A stretch of 64,000 nucleotides of DNA from Liolophura sinensis (taxonomy: Eukaryota; Mollusca; Polyplacophora; Chitonida; Chitonidae): positions 26,881,764 through 26,945,763 of the forward strand of contig NC_088306.1 in the NCBI RefSeq assembly GCF_032854445.1, given 5' to 3'. Below are positions 1 through 10,499 of this stretch, in pieces. The notes under the pieces were generated by a model. It was not told where the DNA came from. It made no database searches and saw nothing but the letters and a program-made list of their open reading frames with translations. The translations under genes were made by a program, and so were the position numbers. Numbering within the stretch: the stretch's first letter is position 1; each line of letters starts with the position of its first letter.

Positions 1-112
1 AAACAGTGAATAGTTCAGCTGCATGTATAAGATCAGAATTATACTTTTTGTACAGGTTTTTACTGTCCCATGTTTCTCTCACTCTGTGTACCACATGTTC
101 ATGTTTTTGTAG

Positions 113-597
113 AGGACAGAGCATCGACCTTACAGTGAAGACAGTGGGAGAGTCTGAACCTGTTGAATCTACTGATGGTGGTATGTACACCAATGGGTTA
201 CATGTACTCCACATGTGAAATCTGTCAATTGTCTGTGTATCCATGACCGTTTGGTGAATTCTCATGTGACTGTAATCTATAACCTCAACAAAGTAGTTGT
301 TTCCACATTCATATTCCACATTCCTACCACGTTTGTTGTGAACATTGTGTGAGTCATATTTGAACATGGAACCATTTGGGAAATCGTTCATCAGCTTTTT
401 CTAACCATTGACTGTACAAACTTCTTTGTGAATGAGATCATTAGTGAGGCTTACGCTTCATGTACTGACAGTAAAGAAGACAGAAATGTGACTCTTCGCA
501 GGGTTCAGGTGATGAAAGGACAGTTTGTCTGAAAACATTCCTGGTAAAAGTGCATGGCCATTGTATTCAGTACGAAGTCAATCTGTGGACATGGTGA
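113..597 (+). CDS. candidate terminal exon pair of an unknown gene (partial)
   Basis: I do not recognise the product. Position 113 follows a T-rich stretch ending in TTTTTGTAG (a plausible 3' splice site) and an open segment runs to 180, just before the strong donor GTATGT. A second open segment begins at 509 after GGGTTCAG and ends at TGA 595-597. Joined, the phases match (one base plus two). The conceptual peptide reads about GQSIDLTVKTVGESEP..., then DERTVCLKTFL..., and ends in NLWTW. The first segment is acidic and polar; no domain is visible. An alternative donor (GTAAAAG) lies at 544. The upstream part would lie outside the window to the left. Splice signals this short occur by chance, so the model is speculative; RNA data or protein homology would decide it. 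Confidence 0.2.
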
Positions 598-1039
598 ACG
601 GGGTGCGGGAAGATCTCACATGTGCTAATAAGAAAACCTAGAAAAATGAAGGCAATTCAGATTGTATTTCTTTCCTAATATAGCTGTAATGTTACCGTAT
701 ACCCAACTACATGTATCCAGATGAGTATTGTCAAAACTCGAAATCTAATAATTGTTAGGAACTAAAAACACTATCACTGAGTTACAGACCGACATTTGGT
801 TGGGGAGGGAGCACTTTTTCTGAAGCTACCTGTCCGACTGTCTTAACAGCTAATAACACCATATATTTTTATTTACTATCTCTGAGCAACCCTGATACTA
901 GTATTCTAATGATGTCTCAAACCAAAATGATGCAGTCCAGTTTAAAATTTAAAGAATGCTGATCTTTTCACTGCCTTTTTATCCCATTGGCACGAATGTT
1001 TGTCCGTCCGTTTGTTCATCGATTCATATGACGTGCCTG

Positions 1040-1930
1040 CAATGGCCCGACTGGTCGAGCCAGGCACTTCAAACTTTAGATGTGCGTTCAGGTTAGGGTT
1101 CATTTAAAAATGAAGATATCCACAACCCGCGAGCGTGTTATTTCAAAAGAGGAATTACAGTTGAGGTTATTCATCACAGCCACTGTTGTATAACATGCTT
1201 CCTAAGTCTATAGATGATATATTAATCGTAAATCCTTCAGAAACCGGAAGCACGGAAGCGCCATGCGAGCCCTCCGTTAAGCTTGACTGAAGCCACACAA
1301 GGATCGGGTGACTTCACAGTGGAAACTGGCCTTTCCGAATTGTACAAATAAGTCGCGCATGGTTAGGTACTTACAATTCTGAATTGGTTAGGCTGATTCG
1401 GCAGCATGGTAGTTCTCAGTGTGGGCATTTTAACTAACTCTGGTGTGAAAACTTTACCGATGCATTTATACACTAGACTATGGCAACTAACTCTATAGTA
1501 AGCGTATAAAGGACTTCCTCACCATAGGAGCTAAAATGCTAGAAATAAGAATTTCAAATTTTGGATGTGTTCAGTTGAGGCGAAACCTATTTAAATTGGT
1601 TTCATTTCGATTAAATGTCTGGTTTCTATGGCAACCAAATATAATTGCCATTTCAACGACACTCTGTCAATAGAAGTCAAACTGTTTGAAATAGGAACTT
1701 TAGATTCGGATACATGATCATCTGAGGGTGAACTAAGACCCTATATAAATTAGGGTCATTTGGCATAAATTTCTGGTTTCTCTGGCAACCAAATGAAATG
1801 GCCATGTGAAGGACAAGATAGGCACTTCAAATTTTGGATATGTGATTAGTTGGGGGTGAGCCAACACCCTATTTAAATGGAGGTCGTATTGATTAAATTT
1901 CTTGTTTTTATGGCTTCCAGTACAACTGTT
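1040..1930 (+). repeat. degenerate tandem repeat, ~135-bp unit
   Basis: At least three diverged units are readable, starting near 1551, 1689 and 1820. Each carries an ACTTYARATTYKGGAT-like block, then a GAGGGTGA-like block, CCTATTTAAAT, a GATTAAATTTCTGGTTTC-like block and TGGCAACCAAAT. A partial unit with the same opening (GGCACTTCAAACTTTAGATG) lies near 1062. Spacing is about 130-140 bases. No open reading frame runs through it. It looks like an old minisatellite or the repeated interior of a dispersed element. Confidence 0.7.
1310..1490 (+). repeat. dispersed repeat Rep-C, copy 1
   Basis: The block CTTTCCGAATTGTACAAATA followed by AGTCGCGCATGGTT recurs at 5543 as CTTTCTGAGTTGTACAAATA followed by AGCCGCGCATGTTT. 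Both copies are followed some distance on by a GTGTGGAAACTTTA-like motif and then CATTTATACA. The family is unclassified. Confidence 0.6.
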
Positions 1931-2229
1931 TTGGTTATGTGTCCTTTAGGTAACAGAATAAAATAGCATTTTTTTTCCTGTAGACTTGATGGAAATACTA
2001 GACATGTAGCTCATACATCATCTCCAGCTGCAGATGGGATTAAGAGTGTTACACTTACTTTTGGTTCTGGCATATCTAGCTTTAATAGGAAAGCTTAGTG
2101 CTTGAAACTGAAACCTTTTTTATAGATAACTTACATTAACGGGTATTGTATGAGCTCGCTTAGCTTTTCACTTTTATTTTGTGTATATGCTTTTGTAATA
2201 GTTAAGTTGATTTCTTTTATCCAACAGAC

Positions 2230-2640
2230 CAAGATTATCATCCAACATACCCAGCTTATTATAGATGGAAGGAAAGTAAAGAAGGGATTGTGAAGGCTCA
2301 CTTCAATGTTATATGTGTGACAAGAATAAAGGATTCTCAGGAAAGAAAGAAACTGAGGCTTTTCTGAAGGATAATCCAAATTTTCCTTTTTTAGATAGCG
2401 ATATACCAAAGGGTCCTGCATATGGCGTATACATATCTCGCCTTGTAGCATTTGTCAGGTCTTGCGTTAATTGTGATGACTTTAATCTGCGTCACAAGTT
2501 GCTAGTTCAAAAACTAGTTTGTCAAGGATACTCCATCAAACGCCTTCATTCTAAGTTTCTCAAATTTTACAATGAATATAACACTCTCGTTGGCAGGTAT
2601 GGACAGAGCGTTCAGAATCTCTGGCGATCTGCATTGTGAT
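2230..2640 (+). pseudogene. reverse-transcriptase retroelement, C-terminal fragment
   Basis: An open segment (2313-2639) contains a block I recognise from RT-bearing retroelement proteins of many invertebrates: SDIPKGPAYGVYISRLVAFV, then RHKLLVQKLVCQGYS, then KFLKFYNEYNTLVGRYG. In that family the block follows the RT catalytic domain, which is absent here. Upstream of 2313 the apparent continuation is broken by stops in every frame. The recognition rests on memory of the block PAYGVYISQLIRYAR, not on a search. The fragment ends at 2637-2639, just before a short tandem repeat. It is most likely a dead 5'-truncated insertion; the exact clade is not assigned. Confidence 0.6.
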
Positions 2641-2790
2641 CAACCACATAGACGGCGCTGTTATCCCTATGTACATATCTATCACGTACATGGTATTTAA
2701 CAACATAGATGGCGCTGGTTACCCAGTGTAACCGTCTATCTTGTATGTCATGTGTAACATCATAGATGGCGCCTCTTGTAGCATGAGATC
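2641..2790 (+). repeat. tandem repeat, 58-bp unit, 2.5 copies
   Basis: The core CATAGAYGGCGC appears at 2646, 2704 and 2761, so the period is 57-58 bases. Each core is preceded by AACNNCATAG and the interval carries a TATCTTGTAYGTCATG-like block. It starts immediately after the RT fragment's stop codon. Confidence 0.75.
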
Positions 2791-3140
2791 TTTACATACT
2801 AACGGGAAAGACGTAATCGTCCGTTACTTTTGAATCATAATCTGATTGGTTAGGGTCTGTAATGCTCGTCATTTTCAAACTGTATTTAATACCACTTAAC
2901 CTGGGGCTAGGGGCCGAAAAGGTAGCCATGCTGATTACATCAGCATGATGCCTTTATGAACAGTTGCAATGAAAGCGCGACTGAGATACTTGTTTAGCTG
3001 TTATTTGACATGGAACTCATTCACGGACTACGAATTTGAACTTTGATATGGAATTCATGCCGGGAATATTCATTGTCTGCCCGGCATCATTGAAAACTGA
3101 TGACCGCTTCTCTCTTGTGTGTTACCGGCTTTATTTCTTA

Positions 3141-4551
3141 TACTATCCAAAAAAAGAAACGCATAACCCGGTTTTTTGCGGAGGTGATGCAGTCTTTTCA
3201 ATTATGCATAACTAAATAAGAATTGCTATTCTGCAAATATTTTTTTACACAGATTAAGGAAGGGTCCATATCTAGACAACAAGGCCATCAACTTGAGGTA
3301 AGACACTCACAATGAGTCTCCCACTTGAGTGGAATGTCAGTATCTGTTGTGACCACCACGGGCACGAATAACAGTTCTGACACGCCTTGTGATGGACTGG
3401 ATGAGACGCTGGATAGAGGCATGGGGAATGTTCTGCCACTCCTCCTGCAAACATGCAACTTGCTCTTGAAGCGTTTGGGGTTGAGGTTGACGTTGGCGTA
3501 GACGTCGATCAAGTTCATCCCACAGATGCTCAATTGGGTTAAGATCCGGGGAACGGGACGGCCAGGGTAGCACATTTACATTGTTTTCGGCGAGGAAGTC
3601 CCTTGTGACACGTGCCGTGTGCGGTCTGGCGTTGTCCTGCTGGAACAACTCCCGCTGAACGTCAATGACAGGTAAGAGGTGTGGCTGCAGGATGGTGTCT
3701 CGGTAGCGTACGGCCGTAAGATTTCCCTGAACGTGGACAAGATTTGTACGACCAGTATACGATATTGCTGCCCACATCATCACACTCCCTCCACCAAATC
3801 TGTCCACTTGATGTGCGCAGTTAGAGGCATACACCATCGGAGGCGATTGGCGCGATGGTGAGGACGCAGCACGATCCCAACATAGGGCCTCCTGGCTCTC
3901 AGTCCATGTTCCCTCAGCCTGTTCCGCACTGTCTGACCTGATATCCTCCTCAGTCCCGGTATGCTGGCTGCTGTGCTTTCAGCTGTAGTACAACGGTCAC
4001 GCAAATGGAGGACCCTTATGTAGCGATCTTGGGTGCTGTAGTGACACGTGGTCGACCTGAACGCCGACGGTCATTTGTTTTCCCAGTATTGTTGTAGCGG
4101 GCAGCAAGCCGTGAAATCGTGCTCTGGCTGACGTGTAGACGCCTAGAAATGGACGATTGGGACTCTCCAGCTTGAAGTCGTCCAATGGCAATATTTCTTG
4201 TGACAGTGTCAAGACGTGGCATGTTGAATCAGCTTGAAAACACCACTTGAAAGACGCCGATTTCCGGCCCGAAGTTGCGGTTTTATAGTCACACACTGCA
4301 TGCTTTCCATGCGTAAGTTCGGCGTGTAAGACTGCACGTGATGCAGTGTGGTGCTGTATTTTTTACTTCTTCCAAAAACGGCCTCCAAACTCAACATTTT
4401 CAACCAAGAAATGTTTTGAGGAATAAAATGTGTGCTAACTGTGACTATTAACAATATTAAAACACATTTTGCTCATGAAATGAAGACAAAATGTATTTAT
4501 TTCATTTAAAAAAAAAAAAAAACACCTATGCGTTTCTTTTTTTGGATAGTA
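3141..4551 (-). mobile_element. Tc1-type DNA transposon, 1.4 kb, non-autonomous
   Basis: Perfect 25-bp terminal inverted repeats run 3141-3165 and 4527-4551, beginning TACTATCC at each outer end. The target duplication is TA (3139-3140 and 4552-4553), as expected for the IS630-Tc1-mariner superfamily. The choice of TA is supported by the uninterrupted Rep-B copy near 44460, which has a single TA at this point. The transposase gene lies on the minus strand and is damaged. An A-rich tract precedes the right terminal repeat. Perfect terminal repeats alongside a broken gene suggest either fairly recent mobilisation in trans or good preservation of the ends. Confidence 0.95.
3337..4222 (-). pseudogene. 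Tc1 transposase remnant (DD34E family), frameshifted and deleted
   Basis: Reading right to left, 4222-4016 gives the N-terminal paired-like DNA-binding part (MPRLDTVTRNIAIGRLQAG, then SQSTISRL and the GRPR-like hook RRRSGRPR). A frameshift near 4040 moves to the frame at 4004-3830, with ISGQTVRNRLREHGLRARRP, the second helix-turn-helix region. From 3837 to 3337 a third frame gives DRFGGGSVMMWAAISYTGR, FQQDNARPHTA and SPDLNPIEHLWDELDRRL. The Asp of QQDNA and the Glu of NPIEHLW are 34 residues apart, the Tc1 hallmark spacing. The stretch that should hold the first catalytic Asp (usually a DESRF-like motif), roughly 40 residues, is missing between the second and third parts. The protein cannot be active. 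Its family and orientation are certain. Confidence 0.93.
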
Positions 4552-4744
4552 TATTTGTATAATTTCTTACATACCTTTGTCTTCGGGAGTTAGTGTTAAA
4601 CGTTGTTGTGGAAATGGATCTTGCGATTATCGACTTGGAACGCCCTTTACGGACTACGAATGGTATAGGAATGTCGGACTTGACACTTATATTTCATATT
4701 TTCTGTCAAGCCATCAAGACCAAGGTTATGAATGAGAAATATAA

Positions 4745-5530
4745 GCACTGAGCAAAGGTAAAGAAGAGGTTAAGAAGTGTACACTTTTAACATGTTTTAG
4801 ACTAAAGCCAAAGAAAATGCAGAAGAAATGAAGAGTCCACGCGAAAAATTGAGCGATGTAAAAGTAACATTTTGAGAAATTGTAATTTTAGAATTTTTCA
4901 ACTTTTGATACCACTTACTCTTCCCCTTGAGCCTGTGATGATAGTTGTCATCAGTATTTCTCTCATAGCTCTTATCAATAGCTTGAACGAGCCATGTTAA
5001 TTTTGGCCAACTTTAAAAAGTTCTGCCAGGAAAACTGTTTGCTGTAATTCAATAGTGTCAGTTAGTGAAATTAAGTTCTAGCAATGGTTCATAATTTGGT
5101 GTAAATTTAAATCATGTCAGATTAACAGTTATCCAAGGTATAGTCCGAATAATTAAGGTCAAATTTAAAGTTAGAATTTTCTGTAAAAACTGAGATCAAA
5201 TTTAGAACGAACACCACAAATTACATACCTTTAGGTGGTTTAATTGCTAAATTAGCTCTCCTTAAAGCCAATATGGCGATAGGAAAAAAGGTCTCTAGAT
5301 GTTTTGGAAGAAAAACTCACTGCTACGAATTTTTTAAATTCACAGATCCACTTCCATTGTGTTTTTGTATCAGGTCTGTTGTGTCTGTTGCAAAATTGGG
5401 TAGGAATTAAAATAAAAGTTACAGTTTAAATTTTTGAATAAAATTCAATTCGGACGTTATGCCACGTGACAGAAATCACCAAAAATATTTTAACTTTTTT
5501 GTAGTTGACCTAGTCAGTAGGTTTACAAAA
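4745..5530. other. intergenic, nothing recognised
   Basis: AT-rich sequence without persistent open frames, known repeats or RNA-like structure that I can see. The same is true of 5800-6530 and 6580-6880. Confidence 0.5.
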
Positions 5531-5534
5531 CTTC

Positions 5535-5790
5535 TATACTGGTCTTTCTGAGTTGTACAAATAAGCCGCGCATGTTTGGTTGAACTTTAGAATTTTCTTG
5601 GCTCATCTAATAACCTGAAGACAGTACTTACGATTTCCTCAATGTGTACGTTTTGGCATAATTTGAACTGCGATATCTTGCTTACTACTCATCCTAAATA
5701 CAAAAAGCAACCTGTCGGACTAGCTTTTTTATCTCGGGTGTGGAAACTTTATAATTACATTTATACATCGCCTGTTTTGTTTCTTTTTAT
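5535..5790 (+). repeat. dispersed repeat Rep-C, copy 2
   Basis: This copy matches 1310-1490 in the TTGTACAAATAAG block and in the later GTGTGGAAACTTTA and CATTTATACA blocks. It has an extra ~80 bases in the middle. Confidence 0.55.
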
Positions 5791-6537
5791 GATTAATTTA
5801 TCATTAAATTCATTACAAACTTTCATTAACTTCAATAAATTAATTAGATGCTTCCTGTAACACTGTGAACTGTGGTCAGATTTCAATGGGTTATTTCTTT
5901 GGTTTTCTGTGTGGTATGTCATGTAGTTGCCTATGTATGTGGCAGAATACTATGTAGTCTCATTCTGTGATTTTTCAATCCCAATTTGAAATATCACTTT
6001 GACTGAGTATTTTATTACAGTAATTCAAGGAAACTGATTATTTGACAAGTAATGTGGATGAGATTCAGGACAGATTACAGCGTGGTTGTGTGGAGTGAAA
6101 ATAGAGACCCATTCCCACAATCTAGTCTATGTATGTTGTGACGGCTGGGCACAATGTTTAAATACAAGACAAATATCATTTATCTTCAGCTAGAGGCTAT
6201 TTAGACTTTAAGCTTGCGCAGTGGGACTTCTGTTTTGACTCTATTTCTGCATGGCGTTGAGAATAAAGATCAGCGAACCAAGCAGGAGATTATGCTCGTC
6301 GTTATGGATTTACGGTTTGGAGTCAGCGAACAAAAAAAATAAATTGTGGGGCAAGAAAAGCCATCGAGACCGCTCAAGGCTTTGTGTTTTTTTCAGTGAT
6401 GTGGCTTGAAGTGGACCCGGTACTGTCTTCTGTGATTATAATGTGAATGTCGACATATAAAACCACATTACCTTCACCTGGGGCTACGTTTTCGTGCAGT
6501 TAGTCACTATTAGTTAGCAGTACTTCGACAGCAGTAC

Positions 6538-6571
6538 TCACTTTAGTGCATGTTTCACTGCACTAAAGTGA
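6538..6571. repeat. perfect 13-bp inverted repeat, 8-nt loop
   Basis: TCACTTTAGTGCA (6538-6550) and TGCACTAAAGTGA (6559-6571) are exact reverse complements separated by TGTTTCAC. The DNA or an RNA could form a 13-bp hairpin. No gene lies nearby. Confidence 0.85.
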
Positions 6572-6889
6572 AATATACTTAGCTGTGGCACAAACACCGT
6601 TAAGGAAACGTCCTTATTTCACACGAAACATTACCTTAAATTGTAGGCATTTAAAATCGGACCACCTTTGTACAAACTCCTTGCATATGTTTTTGTGAAT
6701 TAAAATGACAATAAATGCAGCTATGTTCAATAAGATACACATTGTGTACTATGTTTTAGATTAGAAGACAGGAAGCAATACCCACTCTTTTGCTAATATA
6801 AAATGTGAACGTATGAAGAATGGGCTATTAGTGCCAATTTTTGCATTTTGGTGATGGTCCAAATCCTGACTATTCACCGTTAATAGAAA

Positions 6890-7240
6890 GCCTTCCTTTG
6901 TTCATTCATAGACGTGGGTTCAATTCCACTCTCGAGCTGGGAACTTTTAATGTTCCCCATTGTTTGTGGGGCCTTGGTGGCAACAGGTAATAGTTGTAAA
7001 TGATGTTACAGGAAGAGCTTACTGCACATCTCCTGCCATCCACTGCTGTGAGATACGCTCGTATCGGGAGGAGTTATAAGATCCCTCGCATGAGCATATG
7101 TTAGATGTGAGAGAGTTTGCCAGCTACTCGCCAAAAGTCGATGGTTTACCGCGGGCACTTTTCTTTTCTCCACCAATAAAATCTGGCCGCCATGAAATAA
7201 CTGAAATATTCTTGAGTTGATGTTAAGCAGCAATGAAAAA
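6890..7240 (+). mobile_element. tRNA-derived SINE with Meta-like 3' core (variant head)
   Basis: A GGGTTCAATTCC box-B-like site lies at about 6907-6918. The body ends in a 3' core related to the other SINEs here: TCCACCAATAAAATCTGGCC, GCCATGAAATAACTGAAATA, TTCTTGAGTT, GATGTTAAGCA. The head differs from the SINEs at 12.5, 44, 52 and 56 kb, but a related head (GCGGTTTCAAAGCC, then CCCTTTCTCTCATTGTTTGC) recurs at 61985-62100. Boundaries are approximate. Confidence 0.7.
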
Positions 7241-7544
7241 TCAAAATCCATTGTTCTTGGGGCTTACAGGCAATTAGTAATAGGCGCACCTCTCTTGTGT
7301 ATGGTCTTACAATTAGTAAGCCTGTCTTCCACAACCGTGACATGTCAGTTACTGGCGAAAGGTTTAGTTTTTCTTAAATATGTTCAAAATCAACAAAATT
7401 TTTATTAATAGATACAAAAAATTATAGATTTCTCTGGATCAGAGGTTTGGACCCTCACCATATAATACCTTCTCGTTAATATATTGGACTGACTTTTAGC
7501 CAGGCATATTTCATATATTTGACAATATTTGTAAGAAGCAGATA

Positions 7545-7962
7545 TATATCATATGCGGACGTCTGAATGGCACTGTGTAAACACTGTTCCACCAAAGGTA
7601 GTCATATACGACATTCTCTTATATCTGGTCGTCTGAATGACATTACGTGTGTATAACTTGCTGATATCAAGTGTTTTATGGTCGTATCGTGAAGATTCAC
7701 ACATCACTCTGGGTCAAATACTGGAATTTTACTTGGCCTGTCAAGTTTCCTGGTCATTTGAGTGAATATGTACATGCGAATATGAATAAGTAATAGTCAC
7801 GCAAAGGAGAGGTTTAATTGCATTTATTTAGGTGACATATACGCTAGTCGCCCGAGTGCACATTTTGTTTGTGTAATTATTTGGGCGACATATACACTGG
7901 TCACCCAATTACAATCTGGATATGTACAAAAACATTTGGGCGACTGTATATGTTACCCCTAT
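7545..7962 (+). repeat. degenerate ~65-bp tandem repeat array
   Basis: Units share a core like CTGGTCGYCTGAATGACAT followed by GTGTGTATAA. They can be read near 7556, 7623, 7745, 7840 and 7892. The last two also carry GGTGACATATACGCTAGTCG and GGGCGACATATACACTGGTC, and a closing GGGCGACTGTATATGTTACC lies at about 7939. GGGCGAC and GTCGCCC in the array are reverse complements, so hairpins are possible. Confidence 0.55.
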
Positions 7963-7964
7963 AA

Positions 7965-9030
7965 AGTATATCTATGAAATTAATACCTTGCACCGATTTG
8001 AATTTACTATTCATGTATTAACGGGTTAAGAAACATCTGAAAGATAAAATCACAGAAATATAAGTTTGGTCACCATGGTTTTCGAGTTTTAACTAGGATT
8101 TGGTTATTTTTGACGAATGGTTGTGTTTTCTCCTTGGCGAGACTGTCAGTTACTGGGCTAAATCTTACCGCATCCCCATCTGAAATTACACAAGATTGAG
8201 CAAATGGAAAGAGAGCTGTGGCTGTATAAAATTGCAATGCAAAAATGATATTTACAATAGGCAACAACAAAGAGCAGAACAAAAATTTCCATCAAAATAA
8301 TAGATCAGCATACTTCACAGCCAAACAAAAATGAAATCTGTTGTCACTCGCCATGATTGTAAGTTTGAAAAGGCACTTCAGACTCTATGAATGGTTCCTC
8401 TGTGACAGTCTTTTGCTTACTGGATAGATTAGACACAAAGTAAATCTATGTAACTGTTTTATTAAGTTATGTCTTCACTCTACACGTACCACTCTGCTTC
8501 ATGATTTTTGGTACAGGGGCTGTATATTTATCGTGTTAAATACGATAGCATTATTGGGTACATGAACAGTTGAAATCAGTGCTCAACTGAGATACATATT
8601 TATTATCGACAACTTACGATTTAGATACTGATTTCGCTCATTCGCTAAAACATAAAGTTCATTAATTAATTTTTCATGTTAATTTTATTGTACTTTTGGG
8701 GGGGGGGATTAATTTGTAATGGCGTTTCCCCATCCAAGTTCAATGATGCACGCCAGTAACGGAACGTTGAATAAATTATTTTCCCAAGTAAACTGCCAAT
8801 TGAGCCTGCTATACATAAATGTCCAGTACCCAACAGAACTAAGCCTTTACACAGCTGTCGTAAAGAACACCGATGGTATAAGGATACACGCGTGGACAGT
8901 AAAGAGGGGGAATGTTAATACACTGAGTCCACAGAAAATGCTAGGCTTTGACCCTTGACAAATTACGCATGTTCAAACAACGATAGATAACATTTCAAGA
9001 CATGCTTGGGTACACCGTTAAGTACACATT
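7965..9030. other. intergenic, nothing recognised
   Basis: It holds a run of 11 G near 8698 and an unremarkable 79-codon open frame at 8719-8958 with no motif. The 3' untranslated end of the 9-10.5-kb LINE probably reaches a little below 9038, but its edge is not visible. Confidence 0.4.
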
Positions 9031-9037
9031 TTAAGTG

Positions 9038-10477
9038 TTAGGATCTGTAACAGCGAGTGAGAAAATTGGCGACAGCCTGAAAAACTTTGTTGTGATTTCT
9101 CACCGGTTTTAAAACCGTGTCTTCTGACGGGTTCCTAACACCCACGCGAGTTAATTCTGCGTAAAATACGCGCCTGGCGTCAATATGACGTCTACAACGA
9201 AAAAGAACATGCGTAACATTATCTTCTACAAAACATTCCTCACAATGACGCGTGTCATGGAGATTGAATTTATGCAAATAGCTGTTTGTTTTAATGTGAC
9301 CAGACAAGAGTCTAAATACGAGTATTTGGTCATAGCGACAGTTGAGAGAGAGATTGTAGCTTACAGAGATTTTGGGGTTGTGAGAATAAAAGAATCTTCC
9401 TGTAACAGAGTTATCCCATTCATTTTGCCATATGGGTATCAATTTCGGTTTGACATAACTAATAGCTTCTTGTACAGACAACGGGATGGTGTGGGATATA
9501 TTGGGTAGATCAAGGGTCTTTTTGGCCAGTTTGTCGGCCAACTCATTTCCGTCAACACCATTGTGGGCCGGCACCCATTCAAACGCCACAGATACACCTT
9601 GATAGCCCAATATAGTACAGATATACAGTATTTCATACACAAGCGCTGCCGACTTATTCCAAATAAAGTTACTAAATGCCTGTAAAGAACTTAAGGAGTC
9701 TGTGACAATAACAGCCCTAATCGGTCTTAACTCGAGTAGATAGTTAAGACCACTCAAGATTGCAGTAAGCTCTGCCGTCAACACGGAAACATAACCTGAC
9801 AAGCGGAAAGATTTTTCATACCTCATTTCTGGAATACACACTGATGCGCCCACTTTGTTAGTGTCGGGGCATTTGGAAGCGTCGGTAAATACTTGTAAAT
9901 ACTCGTTCCATTTCGATTTGATATGGTCCTTGACACATAACAACGATACATTACTATTATCCGTCTTTTTGACTTTAGAATGTAATTCCACAGGGACAAA
10001 TGGGTTCGATAACTTCCAGGGAGGAAAATGAGGAACACAACCAGTCCGAAAACAAATATCTCTGGCCTGAAAGAAGTCAGAAATTTCGTTCGACCGTAAA
10101 TTAAATGGCAAGGCTTTCTTACTGTCTTTACTATATAACTGGTCATAATATGAGGGTTTAAGTACAGACGTTGCAGAATTATTAATGGCAGACTTTAGCC
10201 TGAAAGGAAACTTTAGGACACGCAACCGACGACGTAAGTGTAACGGCCATTCATTACAGAAGACTTGCAATACGCTGAGAGTAGTGGAGCGTAAGCCTCC
10301 AGTACAAATACGTAGTGCGGCGCACTGGATAGAATCAAGTTTAGCTTTGAGGCTGGCACACGCTGAATCATAGGCTTCGCAGCCGTAGTCAAGCCTAGAC
10401 CTAATTAAGGACCGGTAGAGTAGCAAAAGACATTGCCTGTCGGCTCCCCAGGTTCGCCCGGAAACACATCTCATCAA
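9038..10477 (-). CDS. LINE ORF2 C-terminal half (RT thumb, RNase H, Cys-His motif), I/Nimb-like
   Basis: This is the C-terminal 479 residues of a non-LTR retrotransposon ORF2, open to its stop at 9038-9040. Residues ~1-40 are the end of the RT domain (WGADRQCLLLLYRSLIRSRL then DYG). Residues ~195-320 form an RNase H domain with the full catalytic set: D199 (VFTDAS), E236 (AELTAI), D260 (VTDSLSS), H305 (WVPAHNG) and D315 (NELAD). A C-terminal C412-x2-C415-x7-H423-x4-C428 motif follows. RNase H removes RNA from the cDNA hybrid during target-primed retrotransposition and marks the I group (I, Nimb, Ingi). The frame continues upstream without ATG to about 10500, where a SINE begins. The RT catalytic core and endonuclease are missing, so this is a 5'-truncated copy and not a host gene. 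Its uninterrupted frame suggests it is younger than the LINE at 13-17 kb. Confidence 0.9.
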   Translation of the reverse strand: MMRCVSGRTWGADRQCLLLLYRSLIRSRLDYGCEAYDSACASLKAKLDSIQCAALRICTGGLRSTTLSVLQVFCNEWPLHLRRRLRVLKFPFRLKSAINNSATSVLKPSYYDQLYSKDSKKALPFNLRSNEISDFFQARDICFRTGCVPHFPPWKLSNPFVPVELHSKVKKTDNSNVSLLCVKDHIKSKWNEYLQVFTDASKCPDTNKVGASVCIPEMRYEKSFRLSGYVSVLTAELTAILSGLNYLLELRPIRAVIVTDSLSSLQAFSNFIWNKSAALVYEILYICTILGYQGVSVAFEWVPAHNGVDGNELADKLAKKTLDLPNISHTIPLSVQEAISYVKPKLIPIWQNEWDNSVTGRFFYSHNPKISVSYNLSLNCRYDQILVFRLLSGHIKTNSYLHKFNLHDTRHCEECFVEDNVTHVLFRCRRHIDARRVFYAELTRVGVRNPSEDTVLKPVRNHNKVFQAVANFLTRCYRS

Positions 10478-10499
10478 GTTAAGAACTTTCAGTCCATAT

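Larger units (their letters stand above)
3000..4740 (+). repeat. dispersed repeat Rep-B, interrupted by Tc1
   Basis: The left part (about 3020-3140: GAACTTTGATATGGAATTCA, CTTCTCTCTTGTGTGTTAC, GGCTTTATTTC) and the right part (4554-4690: TTTGTATAATTTCTTACATA, CTTTGTCTT, GTTAAACGTTGTT, CGACTTGGAACGCCCTTTAC) are contiguous in a second copy at 44380-44600. The 1.4 kb between them is a Tc1 element. A more diverged copy is at 42490-42600. No protein is evident; the element class is unknown. Confidence 0.85.

Noticed and set aside
8719-8958. 79-codon plus-strand frame starting with ATG
   Set aside because: It has no motif, codon pattern or splice signal; it is consistent with chance.
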